Assembly (NCBI GenBank): GCA_900543275.1 | Contig: UQQL01000040.1 | Span: forward strand, 1 to 18,207 | DNA from: an uncultured Collinsella sp. | Lineage (GTDB): Bacteria; Actinomycetota; Coriobacteriia; Coriobacteriales; Coriobacteriaceae | DNA: 18,207 nucleotides | Reading direction: 5' to 3' | Part shown: piece by piece, positions 1 to 8,485 of the stretch | Layout of the letters: each line of letters starts with the position of its first letter | Numbering within the stretch: the stretch's first letter is position 1 | Translations under genes and position numbers: made by a program | The notes under the pieces: model-generated | What the model was told of the DNA's origin: nothing | Databases searched by the model: none | What the model saw: the letters and a program-made list of their open reading frames with translations, nothing else

Positions 1-26
1 GGCTCGGAGATGTGTATAAGAGACAG
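1..26. other. Residual Nextera/Tn5 sequencing adapter
   Basis: Bases 8-26 read AGATGTGTATAAGAGACAG, the 19-bp Tn5 mosaic end used in Nextera libraries. The preceding GGCTCGG is the tail of the read-2 adapter. This is library sequence, not genome, and it marks position 1 as a contig end. Genomic sequence starts at about base 27. Confidence 0.97.
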
Positions 27-95
27 TTGCATGTCCGAGGACGTTTTGGAAAGTAACCCAAAGCGGCCCGGCGATCCTGCGGGAGTTAAACCCCT
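27..95. other. Short 3' flank of the radical-domain gene
   Basis: About 70 bases lie between the adapter and the stop codon of the glycyl-radical protein. No gene or clear terminator with a T-run is visible on the minus strand. In many bacteria the PFL-activating enzyme gene (pflA) follows pflB; here any such gene would lie beyond the contig end. Confidence 0.5.
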
Positions 96-347
96 TTAGA
101 ACTTGTCATGGAAGGTACGCGAAATGACCTCGTCCTGCTGCTCCTTGGTGAGCGTGTGGAAGTTCACGGCATAGCCGGAAACGCGGATGGTCAGCTGCGG
201 ATACTTCTCGGGGTGAGCCTGAGCGTCGAGCAACGTCTCACGGTTGAAGACGTTGATGTTCAGGTGGTGGCCACCCTTCTCGGCGTAAGCGTCGAGCATG
301 TGGACCAGGTTATCGGCCTGAGTCTCGGAAACTTCAGAAACCTTCAT
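96..347 (-). CDS. grcA: Stand-alone glycyl-radical domain of pyruvate formate-lyase (GrcA-like, 83 aa)
   Basis: This small protein is the C-terminal radical domain of pyruvate formate-lyase made as a separate polypeptide. It carries the glycyl-radical signature IRVSGYAVNF with the radical glycine at residue 58, preceded by HHLNINVFNRETLLDA and PEKYPQLT, which match the end of E. coli PflB almost word for word. E. coli GrcA (YfiD, about 127 aa) is a related spare part for oxygen-damaged PFL. Here the neighbouring PFL has no radical domain of its own, so this protein should be essential for activity rather than a repair part. It starts at ATG 345-347, 7 bases after an AAGGAGA ribosome binding site (354-360), 85 bp downstream of the pflB stop on the same strand. 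It would be activated by a radical-SAM activase not seen in this window. The name grcA is by family resemblance. Confidence 0.93.
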   Translation of the reverse strand: MKVSEVSETQADNLVHMLDAYAEKGGHHLNINVFNRETLLDAQAHPEKYPQLTIRVSGYAVNFHTLTKEQQDEVISRTFHDKF

Positions 348-432
348 AATGTGTCTCCTTCGATCGATAGGCGCCGGCCGAAACCGGCGCGCTAATCAGT
401 AATCGTTATTGTTAGTATAGCACTAACAATAG
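348..432 (-). other. Spacer between the two PFL genes with two stem-loops
   Basis: Going 5' to 3' on the minus strand, the spacer has a 10-bp stem (407-416 with 422-431, loop 417-421) directly after the pflB stop. A GC-rich 7-bp stem follows (371-377 with 384-390), then the ribosome binding site of the radical-domain gene. Neither stem is followed by a U-run, so both look like RNA-stabilising or processing structures rather than terminators. They could let the two PFL parts accumulate at different levels, but that is inference. Confidence 0.6.
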
Positions 433-2484
<2,052 letters not shown>

Positions 2485-2714
2485 TGTGTAACCACGCTCC
2501 TAGTTACGTGTAATGCGGCGCTCTCTCACACCGCTGCTTATTGAATTCTTGAATTATCGGCTTGCACTACCGGCTTCTTCCGTTCTTCACCACACGTTGG
2601 TACAGGGAAAAACGTTTGTCCACCTTGGAACTGCAACCCAAAACCCAAGATTTCACCCGTTTGAGAAGGATAACATAGCCACCCCCTTCATCAGGGCTGT
2701 TATATGTTTCTTTT

Positions 2715-2741
2715 TTTATACCATTAGGGCGTTTTTAACAA
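2715..2741 (-). promoter_or_regulatory. Possible pflB promoter in an AT-rich block
   Basis: On the minus strand a TTGTTA (2736-2741) is followed after 15 bases by TATAAA (2715-2720), in the most AT-rich part of the gap. The spacing is shorter than the ideal 17, and the leader would be about 220 bases. A second -10-like GATAAT lies at 2553-2558 but has no matching -35 box. Weak assignment. Confidence 0.3.
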
Positions 2742-2861
2742 ATCCGCAGGAAATGCGAGCGCGAGCAACTACCGTTCACCGATTTGTTTGGTATTTTTCC
2801 TTGCCTTTGTACGACGTTCGCTCTAGCTGTTATGCCAGCTTTAGCAGAGTAAAGTGCCTCT

Positions 2862-2967
2862 GAGTAGGCTTTGGGACATGCCTTACGATCTACCCCTTAC
2901 TTTGCTGATACCGACGGTGTACGGAGGTCGCCTAAAGGTTGTTTTCTAGGCATGACCCAAAATCTAC
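2862..2967. repeat. Dispersed inverted-repeat element, copy A
   Basis: The left arm at 2862-2882 (GAGTAGGCTTTGGGACATGC...) and the inverted right arm at 2949-2967 share 15 or 16 of 19 positions over the core. They enclose about 66 bases. The same arm sequence recurs as an inverted pair at 10643-10761, so this is a dispersed family and not a local operator. It sits upstream of the MarR gene and could still affect its transcription. Confidence 0.6.
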
Positions 2968-2988
2968 CGTATAGGGTGCGCGTGCAAG

Positions 2989-3046
2989 GGTATCATCTTT
3001 CACCGAAAATAGTTTCTAGTGTTAGGGGTTTTCGGTGGAAGATACC
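2989..3046 (+). promoter_or_regulatory. Inverted repeat over the ribosome binding site and start of the MarR gene
   Basis: CACCGAAAA (3001-3009) and TTTTCGGTG (3029-3037) are a perfect 9-bp inverted repeat; the right arm contains the GTG start. The pairing resumes outside with GGTATC (2989-2994) and GATACC (3041-3046). The loop holds the AGGGG ribosome binding site. It could be a DNA operator for the MarR protein (autoregulation is common in that family) or an mRNA hairpin hiding the start codon. A TATCAT at 2991-2996 resembles a -10 box, but no good -35 is visible. Confidence 0.55.
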
Positions 3047-3484
3047 GATTTCCATGAGCTTGGACGTCAGCTCCTTACTGAGTTTGGCGGCATTCACCAG
3101 CGCGTTTCGCGCTTTGTGGACAAAGCTCTCAGCGGCGAGATGGCCGTCATGCGCGCCCTCATGCTCGCTGGCGGTTCGCTCACGCCGAGCGAACTCGCTG
3201 ATCGTGCCTGGGTCTCGAGCGCCCGCATCGCCAATATCTTGCGCGCCCTCGAGGCCAAGGGTTGGATTGAGCGCGAGCATTCAAAGACCGACCGTCGTCG
3301 CGTACACGTCATAGTGACCGACAAGGGATTCCAGGATCTCGAAATCAAACGCCGGGAATTCGAGGAGCGCACCGCGGCTTTCCTCGAGCAGCTCGGCGAA
3401 ACAGATACCCAAGAGATGGTGCGCCTTCTAAGACGTGCCAACGAAATTATCGACCGCAATCAAGAAAGGAGAGATGCCGAGTGA
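3035..3484 (+). CDS. MarR-family transcriptional regulator (149 aa)
   Basis: A small winged helix-turn-helix regulator. Residues about 35-97 form the DNA-binding core: LTPSELADRAWVSSARIANI is the helix-turn-helix, and HSKTDRRRVHVIVTDKG is the wing with the DxRR pattern typical of MarR proteins. Charged helices on both sides would make the dimer interface. Start is GTG 3035-3037, 6 bases after AGGGG (3024-3028). The stop overlaps the start of the first ABC transporter gene by 4 bases (GTGA), so the three genes are translationally coupled. MarR proteins beside drug exporters usually repress their own operon and release DNA on binding a small ligand; that is the likely role, and the ligand is unknown. 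Confidence 0.92.
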   Translation: MEDTDFHELGRQLLTEFGGIHQRVSRFVDKALSGEMAVMRALMLAGGSLTPSELADRAWVSSARIANILRALEAKGWIEREHSKTDRRRVHVIVTDKGFQDLEIKRREFEERTAAFLEQLGETDTQEMVRLLRRANEIIDRNQERRDAE

Positions 3485-5847
3485 GGATTCTCAAGCTCTT
3501 TAAAAAGCATGTCCTAGCACTGTTCGCAGCTATCGTACTTATCGTAATCAGCTGCAACGCCGACCTGGCGCTGCCTACCTATATGAGCGACATCGTCGAC
3601 GTGGGCGTGCAGCAAGGCGGCATTGCCTCGCCCGTGCCCGACACCATTCGCGCCGAATCGCTCGACGACCTCGAACTCTTTATGCGCGCCAAGGACGCCA
3701 AAGCTGTGGAGGCCGTGTTTAGCAAGGCTGACAAAAACGGCATTCGAACGTACAAGGGCACCGAGGAAGAGCGTGCCGATGGAGGCAAAATTACCGACAT
3801 TATGAGCCTGCCCGAGACCGTCGTCCTTTCGCTCAACCAGGGCATCGACGCCGACTCCATGGGAGACATGACCGGCACGTCCAGCGAGAAAGACAGCGAC
3901 GCCGCTCAGGCCATGCCCACGCCCGAGCAAATGGCAGCGATGACGCCCGAGCAGCTCGCCGAGATGCAGCAGAAGGCCGCAGCGGCGCAGAATATGCAAA
4001 AGCAGATCGACGCCGACGGCGGCAAGATCACCATGAAGAGCCTGCGCCTGGGTGTCGAGGGCGGTCTGGTAGACCAAAGCAAGCTCGTCGAGGGCGCCAA
4101 CGAAATGGCGGACAAAATGGGCTCCATGTCGGGCTCCATCGTCACCCAGCGCGCCGTGAGCTATGTACAGGACGAGTACAAGGCGCAGGGCATCGACCCC
4201 GCCGACGTGCAGAACGCCTACCTGGGCCGCATGGCGACCACGATGTTTGGTCTGTGTCTGGTGTCGCTGGTCGCCACCATCCTGACCGGTGCCGTGGCTT
4301 CGCGCACCGCCTGCTCCATCGCACGCGACCTGCGCCGCGAGACCTTCAACAAGGTTATGCACTTCTCGCCGGCCGAGGTGGGCAAGTTTAGCCAGGCCTC
4401 GCTCATCACCCGCTGCACCAACGACATTCAGCAGATTCAGATGGCCGCAACCCTGTTTATCCGCATGTGTCTGATGGCGCCCGTCATGGGCATCGTCGCC
4501 GTCATGCGCGTCCTGGCCAACCACACCGGCCTGGAGTGGACCATCGCCGTGGCCATCATCGCGGTCTCGGCCGTCGTCGGCGTGCTTATGGGCCTCACTA
4601 TGCCCAAATTCAAAAAGATGCAGAGCTTTGTGGACCGCGTGAACCTTACCGCCCGCGAGCTGCTCGACGGCCTTATGCCTATCCGCTCGTTCAACCGCGA
4701 GGAGCATGAGCTCGAGCGTTTTGACAAGGCTTCGCTCGACCTGATGACCACGCAGCTCTACACCAACCGCGCCATGAGCTTTATGATGCCGCTCATGATG
4801 CTGGTCATGAATTGCATCACCGTGCTTATCGTCTGGTTTGGCGCGCAGGGCGTGTCCGACGGCGTGATGCAGGTCGGCAACATGATGGCGTTTATCTCCT
4901 ACACCATGCAGATCGTCATGGCGTTTATGATCCTCACCATGGTTTCGGTCATCCTGCCCCGCGCCGAGGTCGCAGCCGAGCGCGTGGAAGAGGTCATCAC
5001 CTGCCCCACGAGCATCAACGACCCCTCCTCGCCCAAACTGCCCGCGACCAGCGCGTCACGCGGTGAGCTCACCTTCCGCGACGTGAGCTTCCAGTATCCC
5101 GATGCCCGCGCCGATGTCATCAGCGGCGTGAACTTCACCACGCATGCCGGTCAGATGCTCGGCATCATTGGCTCCACGGGCTCGGGCAAGTCCACGCTCG
5201 TGCAGCTGATTCCGCGCCTGTACGACGTCACAGGCGGCAGCATTTCGCTCGACGGCATCGACGTGCGTGACATGACCCTTTCCGAGCTACGCCGCCGTAT
5301 TGGTTATATCCCGCAGCAGGGTCGCCTGTTCTCGGGCACCGTCGAGAGCAACCTCAAGTTTGCCGGCGATATGGTGAGTGACGAGGATATGCGCCAGGCG
5401 GCACGCGTCGCCCAGGCGGAGGACTTTATCGCCGAGCGCGAGGGCGGCTACGACTCCCCCATCAGCCAGGGCGGATCCAATGTCTCGGGCGGCCAGCGCC
5501 AGCGCCTGGCCATCGCCCGCGCGTTGGCCAAAAAGCCCGAGGTCGTGGTGTTCGATGACTCGTTTAGTGCCCTCGACTACAAGACCGACGCGCGCCTGCG
5601 CGAGGAGCTGGCCAAAAACGTTACCGACGCCGCACTCGTGGTCGTGGCCCAGCGCATCGCGACCATCATGCACGCCGACCAGATTATCGTGCTCGACGAC
5701 GGCCACGTGGTGGGCACTGGCACACACGAGGAGCTGCTGCACAGCTGCCCGGCGTACCTGGAGATCGCACAGTCGCAGCTTTCCGCCGAGGAGCTGGGGC
5801 TTACCCAAGAAGAAATTGCAGCCGTCACGGAAGGAGGCGAGCGCTAA
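3481..5847 (+). CDS. ABC exporter half-transporter, degenerate-site subunit with a large extracytoplasmic insertion (788 aa)
   Basis: A membrane domain (first helix about 9-30, remaining helices about 250-495) is fused to an ATPase domain (about 528-760). The ATPase has Walker A GSTGSGKST (564-572) and signature VSGGQ (668-672). Walker B ends in FDD with Asp693 where catalytic Glu is usual, and the switch residue is Gln724 instead of His. Such changes mark the non-catalytic partner of heterodimeric exporters (LmrCD, BmrCD, TM287/288). Between helices 1 and 2 lies a roughly 205-residue insertion (about 41-245) that is charged, Ala/Gln/Met-rich, and contains PTPEQMAAMTPEQLAEMQQK; it should lie outside the membrane. 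This makes the chain about 200 residues longer than usual. Start GTG 3481 overlaps the MarR stop; a GGAG lies upstream. The stop shares one base with the next start. Substrate unknown; multidrug or peptide export is plausible. Confidence 0.92.
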   Translation: MRILKLFKKHVLALFAAIVLIVISCNADLALPTYMSDIVDVGVQQGGIASPVPDTIRAESLDDLELFMRAKDAKAVEAVFSKADKNGIRTYKGTEEERADGGKITDIMSLPETVVLSLNQGIDADSMGDMTGTSSEKDSDAAQAMPTPEQMAAMTPEQLAEMQQKAAAAQNMQKQIDADGGKITMKSLRLGVEGGLVDQSKLVEGANEMADKMGSMSGSIVTQRAVSYVQDEYKAQGIDPADVQNAYLGRMATTMFGLCLVSLVATILTGAVASRTACSIARDLRRETFNKVMHFSPAEVGKFSQASLITRCTNDIQQIQMAATLFIRMCLMAPVMGIVAVMRVLANHTGLEWTIAVAIIAVSAVVGVLMGLTMPKFKKMQSFVDRVNLTARELLDGLMPIRSFNREEHELERFDKASLDLMTTQLYTNRAMSFMMPLMMLVMNCITVLIVWFGAQGVSDGVMQVGNMMAFISYTMQIVMAFMILTMVSVILPRAEVAAERVEEVITCPTSINDPSSPKLPATSASRGELTFRDVSFQYPDARADVISGVNFTTHAGQMLGIIGSTGSGKSTLVQLIPRLYDVTGGSISLDGIDVRDMTLSELRRRIGYIPQQGRLFSGTVESNLKFAGDMVSDEDMRQAARVAQAEDFIAEREGGYDSPISQGGSNVSGGQRQRLAIARALAKKPEVVVFDDSFSALDYKTDARLREELAKNVTDAALVVVAQRIATIMHADQIIVLDDGHVVGTGTHEELLHSCPAYLEIAQSQLSAEELGLTQEEIAAVTEGGER

Positions 5848-7703
5848 TGGCAGACGAGACCAAGACTCAGATTCCCAAGCCCACCCGCCGGCGCGGTCCT
5901 ATGGGCCGTATGGGTGGCATGGGCCGCGGCGAAAAGGCCAAGGACTTTAAAGGCACCATGAGGCAGCTGCTCGGCTATATCGGCCAGCACAAGATTGCCG
6001 TGTTTGCTGCCGTCGCCTTTGCCGTGTGCTCGGTCATCTTTAACATTGTGGGGCCCAAGGTGCTCGGCCAGGTTACCACCAAACTGTTCGAAGGCCTGGT
6101 TGCCAAGGTCAACGGCACCGGCGACGTCGACTTTGACTGGATCGCCAAGACGCTCGGCTTTTTGCTCTGCCTGTATCTGGCAAGCTCTGTTTGCAGCCTC
6201 ATCCAGGGCTGGCTCATGACCGGCGTCACGCAAAAGATCTGCTATCGCATGCGCAAGGAGATCGCCGCCAAGATCGCTGTCGTTCCAATGAGCTACTTCA
6301 ACGGCCACAGCAAGGGCGACGTGCTCAGCCGCATCACCAACGACGTCGATACGCTGGGCCAGTCGCTCAACCAGAGCGTGACCCAGCTCATCACGTCGGT
6401 GACGCAGATTATCGGCGTGCTCGTCATGATGCTGTCGATCAGCCTGCCGCTCACCGGCGTCACCGTGCTCACGCTGCCGGCCGCCGCGATTATCCTGACC
6501 GTAATGATTCACTTCTCGCAGCCATACTTCCGAGAGCAGCAGCAGGTTCTGGGTGCCGTCAACGGCATTATCGAGGAGGATTTTGCCGGCCAAAACGTCA
6601 TTCAGGTGTTCGACCGCGCCGAGGCCTCAATCGAGGAGTTCGACCGTCAAAACGACCGCCTCTTTATTAGTGGCTGGCGCTCGCAGTTCCTGTCGGGCCT
6701 GATGATGCCGCTTATGAGCTTGGTGGGCAACATGGGCTACGTGGGCGTCGTCGTGGTGGGCGCGCAGCTCGCACTGACCGGCAATGCCACGCCCGGCGAC
6801 ATCCAGAGCTTTATCCAGTACGTTCGCAACTTTACGCAACCCGTGCAGCAGCTGGGCAACGTGAGCAACACGATGCAGTCGATGGCCGCCGCCACCGAGC
6901 GCGTGTTTGAGTTCCTGGCCGCGCCCGAGGAGGAGCAGAAGGCCGACGCGCAGATTCCCGAGAAGCGCCCCGGCCACGTGGAGTTTGACCATGTGAAGTT
7001 TGGCTACACGCCCGACAAGACCATCATCCACGACTTTAGCTGCGAGGCGCAGCCCGGCCAGACCATCGCCATCGTCGGTCCCACCGGCGCCGGCAAGACC
7101 ACGCTCATCAAGCTGCTGCAGCGCTTCTACGATGTGGACGGCGGTTCGCTGCGTGTCGAGGGCGTCGACGTGCGCGACTGGGACCGCGCGGCGCTGCGCG
7201 GCGAGTTTGCCATGGTGCTGCAGGATACCTGGCTGTTTAACGGCACCATCCGCGAGAACATCCGCTACGGACGCCCCGACGCGAGCGATGCCGAGGTCGA
7301 AGCCGCTGCGCGCGCCGCACGCTGCGACCACTTTATTCATACGCTCGCCGGTGGCTACGACTTTATGATTAACGAGGAGGGCACCAACCTGTCGCAGGGT
7401 CAGCGCCAGCTCGTGACCATCGCCCGTGCCATTTTGGCCGACCGCCCGGCGCTGATTTTGGACGAGGCGACCTCCAACGTCGATACCCGCACCGAGGAGC
7501 TCATTCAGCGCGCCATGGATGCGCTGATGCAGGGCCGTACAAGCTTTGTCATCGCGCACCGCCTGTCCACGATCCGCAACGCCGACGTGATCTTGGTAAT
7601 TCGCGACGGCGACATCGTCGAGAAGGGCACGCACGACGAGCTGCTCGCCCAGGGCGGCTTCTACGCCGACCTGTACAACTCGCAGTTCGACGAGGCGGCG
7701 TAA
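5847..7703 (+). CDS. ABC exporter half-transporter, catalytic subunit (618 aa)
   Basis: The partner of the preceding gene. After a basic, Gly/Met-rich N-terminus (about 10-35) there are six membrane helices (about 50-345) and an ATPase domain (about 377-612). The ATPase has Walker A GPTGAGKTT (411-419), signature LSQGQ (515-519), Walker B LILDE with catalytic Glu540, and switch His571. The Glu and His here combine with the intact VSGGQ of the partner to give one working ATP site. The altered LSQGQ pairs with the partner's degenerate Walker B. This division is exactly that of heterodimeric type IV exporters. Start ATG 5847 overlaps the previous stop (TAATG), with AGGAGG at 5832-5837. A strong terminator follows at 7735. 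Confidence 0.94.
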   Translation: MADETKTQIPKPTRRRGPMGRMGGMGRGEKAKDFKGTMRQLLGYIGQHKIAVFAAVAFAVCSVIFNIVGPKVLGQVTTKLFEGLVAKVNGTGDVDFDWIAKTLGFLLCLYLASSVCSLIQGWLMTGVTQKICYRMRKEIAAKIAVVPMSYFNGHSKGDVLSRITNDVDTLGQSLNQSVTQLITSVTQIIGVLVMMLSISLPLTGVTVLTLPAAAIILTVMIHFSQPYFREQQQVLGAVNGIIEEDFAGQNVIQVFDRAEASIEEFDRQNDRLFISGWRSQFLSGLMMPLMSLVGNMGYVGVVVVGAQLALTGNATPGDIQSFIQYVRNFTQPVQQLGNVSNTMQSMAAATERVFEFLAAPEEEQKADAQIPEKRPGHVEFDHVKFGYTPDKTIIHDFSCEAQPGQTIAIVGPTGAGKTTLIKLLQRFYDVDGGSLRVEGVDVRDWDRAALRGEFAMVLQDTWLFNGTIRENIRYGRPDASDAEVEAAARAARCDHFIHTLAGGYDFMINEEGTNLSQGQRQLVTIARAILADRPALILDEATSNVDTRTEELIQRAMDALMQGRTSFVIAHRLSTIRNADVILVIRDGDIVEKGTHDELLAQGGFYADLYNSQFDEAA

Positions 7704-7734
7704 ATTCTGCCGCAGGGAACGAATAACGCCCTAG

Positions 7735-7774
7735 AACGGGGACGCAGGACAATCTGCGTCCCCGTTTTTGTTTT
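7735..7774 (+). terminator. Intrinsic terminator of the MarR-ABC operon
   Basis: A perfect 13-bp stem (7735-7747 with 7754-7766, loop GACAAT) is followed by TTTGTTTT. It lies 32 bases after the stop of the second ABC gene on the same strand. The 3' arm carries the GTCCCC string seen in other palindromes of this window. Confidence 0.93.
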
Positions 7775-7820
7775 GCAGCCCTCGAACCGCCTCCCCTGGG
7801 ACCTGATTGACGCCCTCCCT

Positions 7821-8066
7821 CAAGGCCCCGTGGACAAAAAATGGCAAATATGAGTACTGTTACTTTTTTAGTAACATCCAAAACGACCCAAAACACCGCT
7901 CTTGTAGCTTGTATGCACCTCCACATTGCTCAATCAGCTCTGTATCAGGCTTATATGTACTAGCGTTAATGAACATATTTACTTTATGTCCATTATTTTG
8001 TGGGAGCAATATGGCACTACAGCAGCAACAGTACTCATATTTGGCATTTTTTGCCCACAGGGCTTG
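7821..8066. mobile_element. MITE-like element with about 33-bp terminal inverted repeats
   Basis: The left end 7830-7862 (GTGGACAAAAAATGGCAAAT...) and the right end 8026-8058 are inverted copies differing at about three positions. A weaker match extends outward to about 7821 and 8066. The roughly 165-bp core is AT-rich and has no transposase or other clear gene. A perfect 7-bp palindrome (7858-7864 with 7870-7876) is nested at the inner edge of the left end. This is the build of a non-autonomous transposable element. A clear target-site duplication was not seen. Confidence 0.7.
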
Positions 8067-8149
8067 GAGAACGCCCAACAATCTGGCAATACCAGCAAGC
8101 AAACCGCGTCCGCTGGCGCAAGGAGTTTCCCCAAGTGCCAGCACATAAG

Positions 8150-8231
8150 GAACGTCCCCAACTGCCAGGTTTGAAAGGTAGTCATTGGGGACGTTCTTAA
8201 ACGACTAGTCAAACAACAAGAACGTCCCCAA
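8150..8231. repeat. Three alternating copies of a GAACGTCCCCAA repeat
   Basis: GAACGTCCCCAA occurs at 8150-8161 and 8220-8231, and its exact inverse at 8185-8196. Copies 2 and 3 match over 14 bases (8185-8198 with 8218-8231). The middle copy can pair with either neighbour, giving two alternative hairpins. Confidence 0.75.
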
Positions 8232-8273
8232 CAACTACTTATAAACGGCAGACTATCCACTCTCATTCTGCGA

Positions 8274-8304
8274 GCACTCATTTAAGTCTGTCCCCAATGA
8301 GTGC
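8274..8304. repeat. Palindrome with GTCCCC in the loop
   Basis: GCACTCATT (8274-8282) and AATGAGTGC (8296-8304) form a perfect 9-bp inverted repeat. The 13-base loop contains TGTCCCC. It belongs to the same style of palindrome as those at 10531, 10791, 11121 and 11479. Confidence 0.65.
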
Positions 8305-8374
8305 CCTGGAGCAGGACAACTCCGCAGGTAGAGGACGGACAGCGAGCGCCGTCCAGAGCGTACAAGTTGGCATG

Positions 8375-8416
8375 AAAAAGGCAGGGCATTGACCTTCTGG
8401 TCATGCCTTGCCTTTT
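8375..8416. terminator. Bidirectional intrinsic terminator
   Basis: AAAAAGGCAGGGCATTGACC and the inverse GGTCATGCCTTGCCTTTT form a long stem with one mismatch and one bulge. Read on the minus strand it ends in CCTTTTT and would terminate the DAHP synthase gene, whose stop is 70 bases away. On the plus strand it ends in TTTT. Confidence 0.75.
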
Positions 8417-8459
8417 GAATGACAAATTGTCGCTCTGGGCGGCGCGCAGCGTCGAGCCG

Positions 8460-8485
8460 TTACGCGGGTTGGTAAACCCGCGTAA
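8460..8485 (-). other. 11-bp stem-loop directly after the DAHP synthase stop
   Basis: TTACGCGGGTT (8460-8470) and AACCCGCGTAA (8475-8485) are a perfect inverted repeat with a 4-base loop, adjoining the stop codon. There is no U-run after it on the minus strand, so it probably protects the transcript end rather than terminating. Confidence 0.55.

Larger units (their letters stand above)
2485..3034. other. Divergent intergenic region between pflB and the MarR-ABC operon
   Basis: These 550 bases hold no convincing gene. An AT-rich block at about 2698-2745 stands out from the GC-rich surroundings and is the best place for the pflB promoter. A short palindrome (2544-2548 with 2551-2555) lies closer to pflB. 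An inverted-repeat element occupies 2862-2967, and a second long inverted repeat (2989-3046) covers the start of the MarR gene. No clear Rex or FNR site was recognised by eye. Confidence 0.6.
7704..8485. other. Gene-free repeat region between the ABC operon and the DAHP synthase gene
   Basis: No gene with a good ribosome binding site and native codon use is seen. The region holds, in order, the operon terminator, a MITE-like element (7821-8066), a cluster of GTCCCC repeats (8150-8304), a bidirectional terminator (8375-8416) and a small hairpin next to the DAHP synthase stop (8460-8485). Confidence 0.7.

Noticed and set aside
348..432. Sequencing frameshift as the cause of the split PFL
   Set aside because: The halves are separated by 85 non-coding bases with two hairpins and a new ribosome binding site, and the PflB tail departs from the normal linker. 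A single indel cannot produce this.
3514..4707. 397-residue open frame on the minus strand over the first ABC gene
   Set aside because: His/Gly/Asp-rich antisense translation of a well-supported ABC transporter; no domain recognisable.
7807..8148. Overlapping open frames of about 80-115 residues on both strands across the MITE-like element
   Set aside because: They run through terminal inverted repeats, lack ribosome binding sites and do not resemble proteins.
8460..8485. Intrinsic terminator of the DAHP synthase gene at the adjoining hairpin
   Set aside because: The stem is strong but no U-run follows on the minus strand; the structure at 8375-8416 fits better.
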